NCBI RefSeq assembly: GCF_916618885.1
Contig: NZ_CAKAKH010000001.1
Span: 434,001-498,000, forward strand
DNA: 64,000 nucleotides
Direction: 5' to 3'
Source of the DNA: Marinilactibacillus sp. Marseille-P9653
Lineage (GTDB): Bacteria; Bacillota; Bacilli; Lactobacillales; Carnobacteriaceae_A
Part shown: one piece after another, positions 25,611 to 35,220 of the stretch
Layout: each line of letters opens with the position of its first letter
Position numbering within the stretch: position 1 is the first letter of the stretch
Made by a program: the position numbers and the translations under genes
The notes under the pieces: model-generated
The model's database searches: none
What the model was told of the DNA's origin: nothing
The model's input: only the letters and a program-made list of their open reading frames with translations

Positions 25611-25632
25611 AGTTGTCTAGCTTAATTTTACA
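25611..25632. repeat. Right inverted repeat of the IS30-family element
   Basis: Plus strand AGTTGTCTAGCTTAATTTTA.., the reverse complement of the left-type end. Confidence 0.85.
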
Positions 25633-25684
25633 ATCGGCGTTTATAATAATCGTTAATGACGCCAGATTCAGTAGGGAAAGGATG

Positions 25685-25906
25685 CTATCGATCTCTGAGT
25701 CTGCTGCCGCCTCTTGGTGTGAATGAAAAGTATTTGAAACACCATAATGCACTCAAGCCAATGACGATATAGACAATACGCGTTCCCCATTCTTCTGGGC
25801 TACCGAAGACAAGATCTATAGCATTGAAACCAATTAATCCGATCAGTAGTAAATGAATGCCTCCGAGTATCAGGATGCCTAATGCAATTCTATCTAATAT
25901 TTTCAA
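25685..25906 (-). CDS. DUF378 family membrane protein
   Basis: 73 residues with two helices. The conserved N-terminus LDRIALGILILGGIHLLLIG, then GFNAIDLVFG and a second helix (IVYIVIGLSALW), match DUF378. The tail is basic (RGGSRLRDR). GGAGGC precedes the start. Function unknown. Confidence 0.8.
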   Translation of the reverse strand: MKILDRIALGILILGGIHLLLIGLIGFNAIDLVFGSPEEWGTRIVYIVIGLSALWCFKYFSFTPRGGSRLRDR

Positions 25907-26067
25907 GGTATAGCCTCCTTTTATACGAACTAACTATATTCTACGAAATATACTGAATAATGTCGATAAATAAATTGAAGTTACTTTGCGATTATACCGT
26001 GTAAATATAAAAAAAGTAAATAGAGAGACCTCTTGGATTTGTGATTAAAGTTCGTCTATTGTTGTGT

Positions 26068-26144
26068 TATAATCGAATTACATAAGGAAACAGCGATTAA
26101 AAAATATTAAAGCGAATAAAATGATGATTGCGGGTTTTATTCGT
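26068..26144 (+). promoter_or_regulatory. fhs promoter and leader hairpin
   Basis: TATAAT at 26068-26073 with TTAAAG 17 bp upstream. The leader contains GCGAATAAAA (26112-26121) and TTTTATTCGT (26135-26144), a 10-bp stem around a 13-nt loop. No T-run follows. The role is unclear. Confidence 0.5.
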
Positions 26145-26166
26145 TCGTAAAAACGGAGGATAACTT

Positions 26167-27834
26167 TTGAATACTGACATTGAAATTGCACAAGCCTCAA
26201 AAATGAAACCTATTGAATTTATCGCCGAAAAATTAGGAATTGAACAAAAAGATCTTGAACAGTATGGACCTTACAAAGCTAAAATTACTTTGTCTGGAGA
26301 AAGTATTGAATCTAGACAAAAAGGCAAGCTCATTCTAGTTACGGCAATTAACCCAACGCCAGCAGGAGAAGGAAAAACGACCACTTCTGTCGGACTTGGA
26401 GATGCCTTACAAAAGATTGGCAAAAAAGCAGCTATTGCACTGCGTGAACCTTCCTTAGGTCCAGTATTTGGATTAAAAGGAGGTGCCGCTGGTGGCGGAT
26501 ACGCCCTAGTGATTCCGATGGAAGATTTGAATCTTCACTTCACTGGAGATATTCATGCGATTGGAGCAGCCAACAACCTGGTTGCAGCTATGGTCGACAA
26601 TCACATTTACCAAGGGAATGAACTGGAAATAGACCCAAGGCGTGTAACCTGGAGAAGAGCGATCGATATGAATGACAGACAACTTCGGTCAATCATCAGT
26701 GGTATTGGCGCACGCTCTAATGGTATGCCAAGAGAAGATGGATTTGATATTACCGTTGCTTCGGAGATTATGGCAGTACTCTGCTTATCTTCTTCTATTG
26801 ACGAACTGAAAGCAAAGTTAAAGAACTGCTTAGTTGGATATACTTATGACAACCGCCCTGTTACAGTCGGTCAACTGGGTGTAGAAGGAGCGGCTGCTGC
26901 GTTACTGAAAGATGCATTGAAACCGAATCTTGTGCAAACGCTAGAGCAGACACCCGTGTTTGTTCACGGTGGACCTTTTGCGAATATCGCACACGGGTGC
27001 AATAGCTTACTGGCAACAAAAATGGCTTTAGCACACGCAGACTATGTCGTCACAGAAGCTGGATTTGGAGCGGACTTAGGTGCAGAAAAATTTTTGGATA
27101 TTAAATGTCGTATGGGTGGACTTGAGCCAGATGCAGTCGTTATTGTTGCAACCATTAGAGCACTTAAAATGCATGGTGGCGTTCAAAAAAGTCAGCTAGA
27201 CGGAGAGAATATAGAAGCGTTAAAAAATGGCTTACCAAATTTACTGAAACATGTTGAAAATATCCAAGGTGTATTCGGATTGAATGCCGTTGTCGCTATC
27301 AATACCTTTCCTCAAGACACAACAGCTGAACTAGAAGTGCTAAAAGAAGCTTGTTTAGCACACGGCGTTCAAGTTGTTCAGTCTGACGTATGGGCTGAAG
27401 GTGGAAACGGAGGAACGGAGCTTGCGAAACAAGTGGTTGAGGTCTGTGATCAGCCATCCAAATTAACATTCGCTTACGAGTTAGAAGATTCTATTGAAGA
27501 AAAAATTGAGAAAATCGTTCAAAAAGTCTATGGTGGTTCAGGAACCGAATGGACTACAATGGCTAAAAAGACTGCAGAAAAGCTCACCGCGCTCGGTTAC
27601 GGGAACCTACCTATTTGTATGGCTAAAACGCAATATTCTTTGTCTGATCAAGCAGAAAAATTGGGTAGACCAGAAGAGTTTAGTGTGAATATTAGAGCGT
27701 TATCCATCTCTGCAGGAGCTGGCTTTATCGTTGTCTTGACGGGTAATATCATGCGTATGCCAGGACTCCCTAAAAAACCAGCTGCTGAACAAGTGGATAT
27801 TACATCTGAAGGAAAGATAACCGGATTATTCTAG
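26167..27834 (+). CDS. fhs: Formate-tetrahydrofolate ligase
   Basis: 555 residues, the normal length. [19 protein letters not shown] is the ATP-binding loop; [19 protein letters not shown] and [11 protein letters not shown] are family signatures. It makes 10-formyl-THF from formate, ATP and THF. The start is TTG at 26167 behind CGGAGGA. It is the first gene of a four-gene one-carbon operon. Confidence 0.96.
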   Translation: MNTDIEIAQASKMKPIEFIAEKLGIEQKDLEQYGPYKAKITLSGESIESRQKGKLILVTAINPTPAGEGKTTTSVGLGDALQKIGKKAAIALREPSLGPVFGLKGGAAGGGYALVIPMEDLNLHFTGDIHAIGAANNLVAAMVDNHIYQGNELEIDPRRVTWRRAIDMNDRQLRSIISGIGARSNGMPREDGFDITVASEIMAVLCLSSSIDELKAKLKNCLVGYTYDNRPVTVGQLGVEGAAAALLKDALKPNLVQTLEQTPVFVHGGPFANIAHGCNSLLATKMALAHADYVVTEAGFGADLGAEKFLDIKCRMGGLEPDAVVIVATIRALKMHGGVQKSQLDGENIEALKNGLPNLLKHVENIQGVFGLNAVVAINTFPQDTTAELEVLKEACLAHGVQVVQSDVWAEGGNGGTELAKQVVEVCDQPSKLTFAYELEDSIEEKIEKIVQKVYGGSGTEWTTMAKKTAEKLTALGYGNLPICMAKTQYSLSDQAEKLGRPEEFSVNIRALSISAGAGFIVVLTGNIMRMPGLPKKPAAEQVDITSEGKITGLF

Positions 27835-27854
27835 AAGAAAGAAGGGGAATCGAG

Positions 27855-28520
27855 ATGACTGAACAGTCAATATCTGATTACTTGAATCAGCTGCAGTCGG
27901 AAAACGGCTTGCCTGGAGGGGGGAGTGCTACTGCGCTAGTAGGTGCAATGAGTGCCGCGCTCGTCCACATGGTCTCAGAAATTCAAAAAGATAAAAAATC
28001 TCTGAAGGACTCAAGACAGGAAGTTCTGACCATTCTTGAAGAGGCTGAAGAAGTTAGAGAACACTTTGAAAAACTCAAAGACCAGGATGCTATTGCTTTT
28101 GAGCCTGTTTCTAAAGCATATAAGCTGCCCAAAGATACGGAAGAACAAAAAAGTAGTCGTCAGAGAGCAATCGAAGAAGGGCTTCATGGTGCTGTACAGC
28201 CGCCTTTAAGCATGATGAAAACAACATTGAAACTGATTGAGTTATATGAGCGGCTCGCTCGCATACCGATCAAAGGATCTATTGTAAATGATATTGCTGT
28301 AGGTGTATTGTTTGCCAGAACCACACTGCAATCTTCTCACTTGAATGTCCTTGTAAATACAAACTTTATGAAAGATGAACAAACAAAAAAAGAGCTAGAA
28401 GGATTAGGGAACACCTACCTTGTCCAGGGTGAAGAAAAAGCAGACCAGTTATATGCAGATTCAAAATACTATTTGATGCACAAAAAGTGGCCATCAATGG
28501 ATGTAAGAGGAGTGCAGTAA
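27855..28520 (+). CDS. fchA: Cyclodeaminase/cyclohydrolase family protein (FchA-like)
   Basis: 221 residues of the FTCD_C family, with GLPGGGSATALVGAMSAALV at the N-terminus and helices throughout. Known members are methenyl-THF cyclohydrolases or formimino-THF cyclodeaminases. The neighbours are fhs and folD, so methenyl-THF cyclohydrolase activity is likely. FolD also carries that activity, so the two overlap in function. Confidence 0.82.
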   Translation: MTEQSISDYLNQLQSENGLPGGGSATALVGAMSAALVHMVSEIQKDKKSLKDSRQEVLTILEEAEEVREHFEKLKDQDAIAFEPVSKAYKLPKDTEEQKSSRQRAIEEGLHGAVQPPLSMMKTTLKLIELYERLARIPIKGSIVNDIAVGVLFARTTLQSSHLNVLVNTNFMKDEQTKKELEGLGNTYLVQGEEKADQLYADSKYYLMHKKWPSMDVRGVQ

Positions 28521-28523
28521 TAC

Positions 28524-29384
28524 ATGGTAAACGTATTAAAAGGAAAGCCAGTAGCAGAAAAAATCAGCCAACAAGCTAAACTTGTTGTAGATGAATTGAA
28601 ATCAGTTGATTGTCAGCCCACACTAGCGATTGTCAGGATTGGAGAAGAAGCTTCTTCCATCTCTTATGAAACGGCCGCAATCAAAACCATGAATCAGGTC
28701 GGGATTGAAGTCTCATCTGTTATTTTTTCAGAAGAAACATCACCCGACAAAATCCTTTCAACCCTTGATGATCTAAACGAGGACCGTGAAATTCATGGAA
28801 TTCTTGTGATGCAGCCACTTCCTGAAGGGTTATCGAGAAATGATATTGCACTGAGAATCGACCCTGAAAAAGATATTGATGGGTTAACCCCGAGTAATCT
28901 TGGAAAATTAGTCGAAAATGATCGGACCGGATTATGGCCAAGTACACCTAAAGCAGTGATGGAGCTATTAGATTATTACGATATTGATTTAGTTGGCGCA
29001 GATGTGTGCGTCATTGGAAGTAGCCCGGTAGTCGGGAAACCCTTAGCTATCTTATTATTAAACGAAGAAGCAACAGTAGCTAACTGTCATGTCAAAACGA
29101 AAAACTTGAAAAACTACACCCAACAAGCGGATATTGTGATATCTGCTACAGGAGTAGCTCATTTGATAACACCTGAGCACATCAAAGAAGGCGCAGTGGT
29201 TATTGACGTCGGATATGGACACGTGGATGGAAAACCATGCGGAGATGTTCAGTACGATGAAGTTAAGGATAAAGCAATTGCCATTACGCCTGTTCCAGGT
29301 GGTATCGGAACGATCACTACGGCCATTCTCGCTGAACAAGTGGTAAAAGCAGCGTGGTCACTACAAGTAGAACACAAGCATTAA
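28524..29384 (+). CDS. folD: Bifunctional methylene-THF dehydrogenase / methenyl-THF cyclohydrolase
   Basis: 286 residues. SISYETAAIKTM has the catalytic Tyr (the usual Lys is at position four of the Y-x3-K motif; here the segment reads YETAAIK). QPLPEGL, DPEKDIDGL, GSSPVVGKPLA (dinucleotide loop) and PVPGGIGTITTA follow. It starts 3 bp after fchA. It interconverts methylene-, methenyl- and formyl-THF. Confidence 0.93.
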   Translation: MVNVLKGKPVAEKISQQAKLVVDELKSVDCQPTLAIVRIGEEASSISYETAAIKTMNQVGIEVSSVIFSEETSPDKILSTLDDLNEDREIHGILVMQPLPEGLSRNDIALRIDPEKDIDGLTPSNLGKLVENDRTGLWPSTPKAVMELLDYYDIDLVGADVCVIGSSPVVGKPLAILLLNEEATVANCHVKTKNLKNYTQQADIVISATGVAHLITPEHIKEGAVVIDVGYGHVDGKPCGDVQYDEVKDKAIAITPVPGGIGTITTAILAEQVVKAAWSLQVEHKH

Positions 29385-29399
29385 AAGGGGCGCAGGTAG

Positions 29400-29993
29400 T
29401 TGGAGAAAATAGCCATTCGCAAGCAAGTGATTGAAACATTGACCTCCTTGACGTCAGAAGAAAAAAGAAGAATAGAAGCAAGCTTCTACGAGGCACTTTT
29501 TAGTTCGCCGATTTGGAAAAATGCACAAAGTATTGGTGTGACACTTTCAAACGGCTTTGAATGGAACACTGAACCCATTATCAGACAAGCCTGGCTAGAA
29601 GGGAAAAAAGTCGGTGTACCAAAGGCCATTCACGCTACACGAGAACTTCACTTCTATCAGATTGAACAGTTCAATCAGGTGAAATCGGGTTACTTTGGAA
29701 TCCGAGAGCCAATTCCAGAACAGACTACGCAATTAGATTCTAATGAAATTGATCTGATGATTGTTCCGGGAATTGTCTATACGGAAACAGGATATAGAAT
29801 AGGATTTGGTGGTGGGTACTATGATCGACTGCTAACGAATTATCCTCATTCAACGATATCGCTTGTGCATTTCAATCAACTTGTAAATGAAATCCCAATT
29901 GAAAATCATGATATACCTGTAAATTATATGATTACCTTAAAAGACACACCAGAGAGCAAAAATCATGCTATAATAAAATCGATCCAAGAATAA
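29400..29993 (+). CDS. 5-formyltetrahydrofolate cyclo-ligase
   Basis: 197 residues. RKQVIETL at the start, and near the C-terminus VPGIVYTETGYRIGFGGGYYDRLL, the signature of this family (Mg-ATP and folate binding). It returns 5-formyl-THF to 5,10-methenyl-THF. The start is TTG at 29400, 15 bp after folD. It ends the one-carbon operon. Confidence 0.92.
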   Translation: MEKIAIRKQVIETLTSLTSEEKRRIEASFYEALFSSPIWKNAQSIGVTLSNGFEWNTEPIIRQAWLEGKKVGVPKAIHATRELHFYQIEQFNQVKSGYFGIREPIPEQTTQLDSNEIDLMIVPGIVYTETGYRIGFGGGYYDRLLTNYPHSTISLVHFNQLVNEIPIENHDIPVNYMITLKDTPESKNHAIIKSIQE

Positions 29994-30019
29994 ACGATTC
30001 TACGCAAAAATTAGAATAC

Positions 30020-30120
30020 AAAAGAGTAAGAGATGAGCGTTAAGTGCTGAGTGGATGGGATGTCGCCCTCAGACGAAAAAACGATTGAGTTTTGCGACTC
30101 CTCTCTGCATCCGCTTTAAA
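30020..30120 (+). ncRNA. Tetrahydrofolate (THF) riboswitch
   Basis: It contains GAGTAAGAGATGAGCGTTAAGTG, the GGATGGGATGTCGCC core and the 3' CTGCATCCGCTT, in the order of the folT-type THF riboswitch (first block given as GAGTAAGAG, ATGAGCGTTAAG). A folate transporter gene follows, the usual partner. A T6 run at 30130-30135 may mark the expression platform. Confidence 0.88.
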
Positions 30121-30235
30121 GCTCTATGGTTTTTTAGCGAGGACTCTTTAATTGGCTTCTGTCTAATGAAATATAGATAGAAGTTGTATCCTGTTCATGC
30201 GGGACAAAATTTAAATTAAAGGAGATCTTCGAATC

Positions 30236-30808
30236 ATGCAAAATCAAGAAAAGACCGTTTATGGTAAGAATGGAAAACAGTCAAATTGGAAAATTGGAAC
30301 GATAGGACTAGCGATTGTAGGAGTATTGATTGCTATGAACTTGGCACTTAGTCGAGTGGGCATTACTACACCAGTCATTAGAATCACTTTTGCGTTCCTT
30401 CCCATTGCGCTTATTGGTATTTTATTTGGTCCTTTTGTGGCTGGGATTTCAGCAGCTCTAGCAGATTTACTAGCCTTTGTGCTCTTAGGAGGAGCGGGTA
30501 CGTTATTTCCAGGATTTACTTTATCTGCACTGCTAACTGGCCTTGCTTATGGCCTGTTTCTGCATAAAAAAGACATTCGACTACGAAACATCATAGCAGT
30601 CGAAGTGGTCATTGCCTTGTTTATACACATTGTGCTCAACACGACATGGGTATTCATCCTAACAGGTAATCCACTGGCAGTTATTCTGCCTCCTCGACTA
30701 ATTCAAAATGCTGTGACACTTGTTGTCCGAGTGCTAGCGATCTGGTTTTTGACGAACAACAAACAACTGAGAAATGTTTACCGAAAATACTCAACAGCTA
30801 AAAAATAG
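30236..30808 (+). CDS. folT: ECF transporter S component for folate
   Basis: 190 residues, about six hydrophobic segments, with VIRITFAFLPIALIGILFGP and PGFTLSALLTGLAYGLF, typical of FolT. It binds folate and docks on the shared EcfAAT module, which is not in this window. AAAGGAGAT precedes the ATG. The THF riboswitch in the leader supports the substrate. Confidence 0.9.
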   Translation: MQNQEKTVYGKNGKQSNWKIGTIGLAIVGVLIAMNLALSRVGITTPVIRITFAFLPIALIGILFGPFVAGISAALADLLAFVLLGGAGTLFPGFTLSALLTGLAYGLFLHKKDIRLRNIIAVEVVIALFIHIVLNTTWVFILTGNPLAVILPPRLIQNAVTLVVRVLAIWFLTNNKQLRNVYRKYSTAKK

Positions 30809-30823
30809 AATGATCCGTTTTTT

Positions 30824-30887
30824 AAAAGTCTTTATAAGACGTCAAAGCATATTCAATTGCTTCTGACCAACTTATAAAGACTTTTTT
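30824..30887. terminator. Bidirectional terminator between folT and the Y-family polymerase
   Basis: AAAAGTCTTTATAAG pairs with CTTATAAAGACTTTTTT around a 32-nt loop that has its own small AAGCA/TGCTT hairpin. Confidence 0.85.
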
Positions 30888-30893
30888 ATTGAT

Positions 30894-32189
30894 TTATTTT
30901 TGAATACCGGAACGGTGGCCGCCTAAAAGTTTCGACCTTTGTAGCGCCATACCGCCTTGAACCAAGCTACTGGCATGGAGAAGAGACGTGTACCCATACT
31001 TTTGACGGATATGATCGATCGTCTTATCTAATTCCTCCCGGTCAATTAATTGTTGCGTTTCCTCAAATAAGTTTAATTGTAAAGCCTGTTTTGGTCTGAT
31101 TTTACCGAAACTGACGTTTATAACGCGTACCGGTTTGTAAGTATAATGACGCTCAAATAACAGAAGTAAAGAATGAATTAGATCTTTTGAGGAATCTGTT
31201 GCTTCAATGATCATCTGATGACTAAATCCTTTATCTTCGATATGTTTTGAATAACCTAAACTAAGCTTAACCACGCTGGTAGTGACAGAATGCCTACGTA
31301 GACGCATGGCATTTTCTTCCGTCATTTCTCTGATGACGATTTCTACTTCGTGTTTGTCTGTATAGTCGCGATTTAATATCTGATTTTTACTGAAAGAAGT
31401 TGACCGAGGTGTGAATGTTTCAGAAAACTGTGTCCGATCAATTCCATGAGCATGATAGAAAAGTTGTTCTCCAATCACACCAATTTTTTTCTTCAGTTGA
31501 TGCACATCAAATTGAGAGAGTTCATAAATAGAGGAAATACCCATACGTAATAAACGCGCCTCGGTTCTAGATCCAATCCCCCAGAATTCAGTCATAGGAT
31601 GTATATTCCATACGGTATCTTCGACCAGCTCATACCGCCAGTCAGCTATGAAGTTCTTCTGTCGATTGTTTTTTGCTTCATGATCCAGTGCAAGCTTTGC
31701 TAAAAGAGGATTATCACCGATCCCAACGGTGACAACTAAATTCATTTTTTTCCAGATTAAGTATTGAATCTTCTTAGCGATTTCTTCTGCAGAACCAAAA
31801 AGCTGACGAGAATGCGTAACATCTAGAAAGGATTCATCGATACTATAGACCATCAAATCTGTAGTGGAAACAAACTGTTTGAAAATCTTCAGAATCTCAA
31901 TATTTTTTTCGAGATAGAGAGCCATTCTCGGTTCAACAATCTGGATTTTTGATCGTTTAGGGATATCGTATATACGAGAACCCGTTTTGATTCCATAAGT
32001 TTCTTTTACCATAGGAGAAGCAGCTAAAACGAGGCCACCATTATTTTCTGGCTTGCTGACCACAGCAATATACGCTTCGAGTGGATGTAGATGGCGGTCT
32101 ACAGCCTCAACCGAAGCGAAAAAAGACTTTACATCAATGCATAAAATCTGTCGCCGGGGCTCATGTGTGTAGTCCATTCGCTGTACCAT
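30894..32189 (-). CDS. Y-family DNA polymerase (UmuC/UvrX-like)
   Basis: 431 residues. The palm has ILCIDVKSFFASVEAV and VYSIDESFLDVTHS (catalytic Asp and Asp-Glu pair). GIGDNPLLAKLALDHEAK is the finger segment, and a helix-hairpin-helix is in FWGIGSRTEARLLRMGI. A little-finger domain follows. Near the C-terminus LQLNLFEE is a likely beta-clamp-binding QLNLF motif. It would perform translesion synthesis. An SOS-like operator sits in its promoter. Confidence 0.9.
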   Translation of the reverse strand: MVQRMDYTHEPRRQILCIDVKSFFASVEAVDRHLHPLEAYIAVVSKPENNGGLVLAASPMVKETYGIKTGSRIYDIPKRSKIQIVEPRMALYLEKNIEILKIFKQFVSTTDLMVYSIDESFLDVTHSRQLFGSAEEIAKKIQYLIWKKMNLVVTVGIGDNPLLAKLALDHEAKNNRQKNFIADWRYELVEDTVWNIHPMTEFWGIGSRTEARLLRMGISSIYELSQFDVHQLKKKIGVIGEQLFYHAHGIDRTQFSETFTPRSTSFSKNQILNRDYTDKHEVEIVIREMTEENAMRLRRHSVTTSVVKLSLGYSKHIEDKGFSHQMIIEATDSSKDLIHSLLLLFERHYTYKPVRVINVSFGKIRPKQALQLNLFEETQQLIDREELDKTIDHIRQKYGYTSLLHASSLVQGGMALQRSKLLGGHRSGIQK

Positions 32190-32223
32190 AATGGTTTCTC
32201 CTTAGGGATGTAAGTTTGGTTTA

Positions 32224-32252
32224 ATTATAGGAACATACATTCCCGTAGTCAA
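32224..32252 (-). promoter_or_regulatory. Promoter with LexA/DinR-like operator for the Y-family polymerase
   Basis: On the minus strand: TTGACT, a 17-bp spacer and TATAAT. The spacer contains GAATGTATGTTC (32231-32242), one mismatch from the Bacillus-type SOS box GAAC-N4-GTTC. A bound repressor would cover both elements. Confidence 0.75.
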
Positions 32253-32270
32253 GAAGAATTCATTAGATAC

Positions 32271-32304
32271 AAAAAAAGACCCAGGCATCAAATACCTGAG
32301 TCTT
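32271..32304 (-). terminator. Terminator of the Ohr/OsmC gene
   Basis: Minus strand AAGACTCAGG pairs with CCTGGGTCTT (one mismatch) and is followed by seven T. Confidence 0.85.
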
Positions 32305-32319
32305 ACTGGTTTTAATTGA

Positions 32320-32757
32320 TTATTTTCCTTCTACATAAGGAACAGCGCTAACTTTAACATCGATGTTGCCCATTGTTGCTTTCGAGTATGGGCAGTAGTG
32401 GTGTGCTTTATTTGCAAGATCTTCTACTTTAGAATCGCTTAAGTCTTCGATACCCACTTCGATTTCTACGCTTAACTTAAATCCACCATCGCTTGGATCT
32501 TTCAATAAATGAACCGTTAAGGTTACTTGAGATTTATTCTCAATTTTTTCTTCTTTTTTGTAGTGGTCTAGTGCAGCGTGGTAACAAGCACTGTATCCCA
32601 GAGCGAATAACTGCTCGGGGTTTGTACCGTTTCCTGATCCACCCATTTCTTTCGGTGTATCTACGTTTACCTCGTATGAACGATCAGGAGTATGACTTTC
32701 TCCATTACGCGCACCTGTGTTTACTGATGCAGTTGTGTATACTGGTTTGTCTGCCAT
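32320..32757 (-). CDS. Organic hydroperoxide resistance protein (Ohr/OsmC family)
   Basis: 145 residues starting at ATG 32757, with AAGGAGATGG upstream; the longer frame to 32841 has no ribosome site. The two redox cysteines are in ALGYSACYHAAL and HHYCPYSKAT, and PEQLFALGYSACY is the Ohr-subfamily pattern. It reduces organic peroxides with lipoylated or thiol partners. A lipoyl-transfer gene (lipL) lies 3 kb away on the same strand. Confidence 0.9.
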   Translation of the reverse strand: MADKPVYTTASVNTGARNGESHTPDRSYEVNVDTPKEMGGSGNGTNPEQLFALGYSACYHAALDHYKKEEKIENKSQVTLTVHLLKDPSDGGFKLSVEIEVGIEDLSDSKVEDLANKAHHYCPYSKATMGNIDVKVSAVPYVEGK

Positions 32758-32888
32758 GTTTATTCCATCTCCTTTATGATTTTCTAAGCAAAGTATAACA
32801 CTCATCATTTTTAGGGTGAAATCATACGATTTTAAAATCAAAATTCCAAAAATGCTTACTTTTAAAGAATGATGACGAAGAAGTTGAA

Positions 32889-32928
32889 AAAAGACTGGAA
32901 TAGCCGGTTGTATCTGGCTTCCAGTCTG
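32889..32928 (-). terminator. Terminator of the HD/HAD gene pair
   Basis: Minus strand AGACTGGAAGCC pairs with GGCTATTCCAGTCT, followed by TTTTT. Confidence 0.85.
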
Positions 32929-32937
32929 TTAAAAGAA

Positions 32938-33747
32938 TTATAATGCGAAATCGCGGATGGCTTTAGCCACACCATTTTCAGCGTTAGAAGTTGTAAATGC
33001 ATCAGCTACGTCTTTGACAGCGTCTTTTGCATTACCCATTGCGACACCTGTTCCAGCGTATTCAATCATATGAACATCGTTTCCGCCATCACCGATAGAC
33101 ATAACGCGCTCACGTGGAATGTTCAAGCTATTTGCAAGATCTTCTAAAGCAATCCCTTTATTAGCTTTTTTGTTCAAAAACTCCAAGAAGAAGGGTTCAC
33201 TACGTAAAATTGTATATTTTTCCCAAAGTTCTTTAGGAAGTTGCTTAATGGCTGCTTCCAGCAATTCTTCATCATCGATCATCATCATCTTATTGTAAGG
33301 TGTATCGGTATCCATATCTTCAGGGGCGCTATAAAACAAGGGGACTTGGTTTATATGAGATTCTAATACAGAATATTTTCCGATATCTTTGTTGGGTGTG
33401 TAGATTCCACTATTTCGGATGGCGTGGAAGTGAACATTGGCTTCTCTAGCCGCTTTTTCCAATGTAATATAATCTTGCTGGTCCATCGTATGTTGAGAAA
33501 CAATTTCTTCTGTATCGGATTTTTGAACAAGCGCACCATTATAAGTAATCACGTAATCTCCAGAATTTCTAAGATCCAGTTCTTCCAGATAAGCCGTTAC
33601 ACCAGGATAAGGACGGCCAGTACATAGAACAATTTTGATTCCAGCTGATTTCGCTTCATGAATGGCTTTTTTCACTTCATCTGTTACTTTACGGTCCGGG
33701 TTTAACAAAGTACCATCCATATCAATAGCAATTAAATCTTTTTTCAT
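32938..33747 (-). CDS. Cof-type HAD phosphatase
   Basis: 269 residues. Motif I is IAIDMDGTLLN, motif II is in LCTGRP, motif III is the lysine in KANKGIALEDL and motif IV is GDGGNDVHMI. A C2B cap lies between. Such enzymes hydrolyse sugar phosphates or related metabolites. It begins 7 bp after the HD-domain gene, in the same unit. Confidence 0.88.
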   Translation of the reverse strand: MKKDLIAIDMDGTLLNPDRKVTDEVKKAIHEAKSAGIKIVLCTGRPYPGVTAYLEELDLRNSGDYVITYNGALVQKSDTEEIVSQHTMDQQDYITLEKAAREANVHFHAIRNSGIYTPNKDIGKYSVLESHINQVPLFYSAPEDMDTDTPYNKMMMIDDEELLEAAIKQLPKELWEKYTILRSEPFFLEFLNKKANKGIALEDLANSLNIPRERVMSIGDGGNDVHMIEYAGTGVAMGNAKDAVKDVADAFTTSNAENGVAKAIRDFAL

Positions 33748-33754
33748 GTGTCAA

Positions 33755-35113
33755 TCATTCTCCACTTCTATTTTTATTCGGATCAATGATCCGGTCGTTC
33801 AAAATATATTTTTGAAATTCATCATAGTCTTCCTGGAACATACTGACTGCTTTGTTCGTCAAATGATTCTCTAGGAACTCTTTTGGCACAAATAATCTGT
33901 GGTCACCATGCAGATTCCCGCTCAGCGAGCGAACGATAGGGCTGGCTTCACTAAGTTCAACCAGTGTTCCATCAGCCTGCATAAGGTGAATCGGTGTTTT
34001 ACTTTTAAGCTTATAGTCATAAGGCAAATCTGAGCTACTGTTAGTGCGCGTGAAAATGTCTTTGTCATACTTTAGATTCCCTACAATATCTCTTAATGCT
34101 TCAACAAGATAGTCATCTTTTCCTTTTTGGTAAGACAAGGACTTAAAGGGTTGTCTATTCAGGAACATTTTGGATAAAGCACTCAAATAAGCATCTTCGC
34201 TATTCGTCCACAGGTTAATAGCCGTCTGAAGAACACCGTCATCCAGCTTAAGATAGTCATCCAAGGAGTACGTATCTTTGAAGAATGGATCTAGTAAAGG
34301 GAATTGCGGATAAAGCGCCCCTTCTTCGTATAACTGTTTTGCACGATACAACAAGCGATCAAGTGTGACTTCCATCCCTCTAGAAGCAGGGTGGAAATAA
34401 ACCTGCATATACATTTGGAAACGACTCACAACGTAATCTTCTACTGCGTGCATACCTTGATACTGGAAAGCAATCCCGTCTTTATATGGGCGAATCACTC
34501 TCAGGATACGAGATAAATCGAAAGCACCATAAGTCGCACCCGTGAAAAAGGCGTCGCGCTGAAGATAATCCATTCTATCCGCATCAATCTGGCTTGAAAT
34601 CAGTTGAACGACTTGAGGATTTTTATGTTCTTTTGTGATCACACTTGCGACTTGATTGGGAAAATCTGGTGAAACGCGTCTGAGCACGTCGTGAATTTCA
34701 GTGCCTTCTGATAAAATAATATCGGTTGTGAACTCTTCATGATCCGTATCAAAGATTTTCTCGAAGGTATGCGAGAATGGGCCATGTCCGAGATCGTGCA
34801 GCAAGGCGGCACATAGCGTGACTAGGCGCATATCTAGATCCCACTCTTGTGGGTAATTCCGTTCAAACATATCAACAATTTTTCTTGTGATCTCATACAC
34901 GCCAAGTGAATGAGAAAAACGAGAATGTTCCGCTCCATGGAAAGTGAATTGAGCAGTACCTAACTGCTTGATTCGGCGAAGGCGTTGAAATTCCTTTGTA
35001 TCGATCAGGTCTAGCAGGATGCGGTGTCTTACATGGATATAATCATGGACAGGATCTTTAAAAACCTTTTCGAAAGGCAATCGATCCATACGTTCGAATT
35101 TGTCTGCGCTCAT
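33755..35113 (-). CDS. HD-domain phosphohydrolase (YwfO family)
   Basis: 452 residues. The HD metal site is seen in HSRFSHSLGVYE, LLHDLGHGPFSHTFE and SQIDADRMDYLQRDA. It resembles the dGTPase/SAMHD1-like YwfO group, which hydrolyses nucleoside triphosphates. It is cotranscribed with the HAD phosphatase just downstream. Confidence 0.85.
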   Translation of the reverse strand: MSADKFERMDRLPFEKVFKDPVHDYIHVRHRILLDLIDTKEFQRLRRIKQLGTAQFTFHGAEHSRFSHSLGVYEITRKIVDMFERNYPQEWDLDMRLVTLCAALLHDLGHGPFSHTFEKIFDTDHEEFTTDIILSEGTEIHDVLRRVSPDFPNQVASVITKEHKNPQVVQLISSQIDADRMDYLQRDAFFTGATYGAFDLSRILRVIRPYKDGIAFQYQGMHAVEDYVVSRFQMYMQVYFHPASRGMEVTLDRLLYRAKQLYEEGALYPQFPLLDPFFKDTYSLDDYLKLDDGVLQTAINLWTNSEDAYLSALSKMFLNRQPFKSLSYQKGKDDYLVEALRDIVGNLKYDKDIFTRTNSSSDLPYDYKLKSKTPIHLMQADGTLVELSEASPIVRSLSGNLHGDHRLFVPKEFLENHLTNKAVSMFQEDYDEFQKYILNDRIIDPNKNRSGE

Positions 35114-35220
35114 AATGTTTTGCCAACCTTTTAGGAAGCTCTATCTAAAAACTAGTGCGACTGTCTGGTTTGGCTGAGGCTCCTCTCTATCAGTCAAGGT
35201 GATCGGTAAAGGTTGATTGA

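Larger units (their letters stand above)
24583..25632 (-). mobile_element. IS30-family insertion sequence, complete (about 1,050 bp)
   Basis: It contains one transposase gene between imperfect 22-bp inverted repeats. The left end is TGTCAAATTAAGTTAGACAG.. and the right end (reverse complement) TGTAAAATTAAGCTAGACAA... The transposase stop codon lies inside the left repeat, as is common in this family. A 2-3 bp target duplication is not clear. Confidence 0.9.

Noticed and set aside
26074-26166. Possible riboswitch before fhs
   Set aside because: Only one 10-bp hairpin is seen and no known aptamer core. The THF riboswitch is instead before folT.
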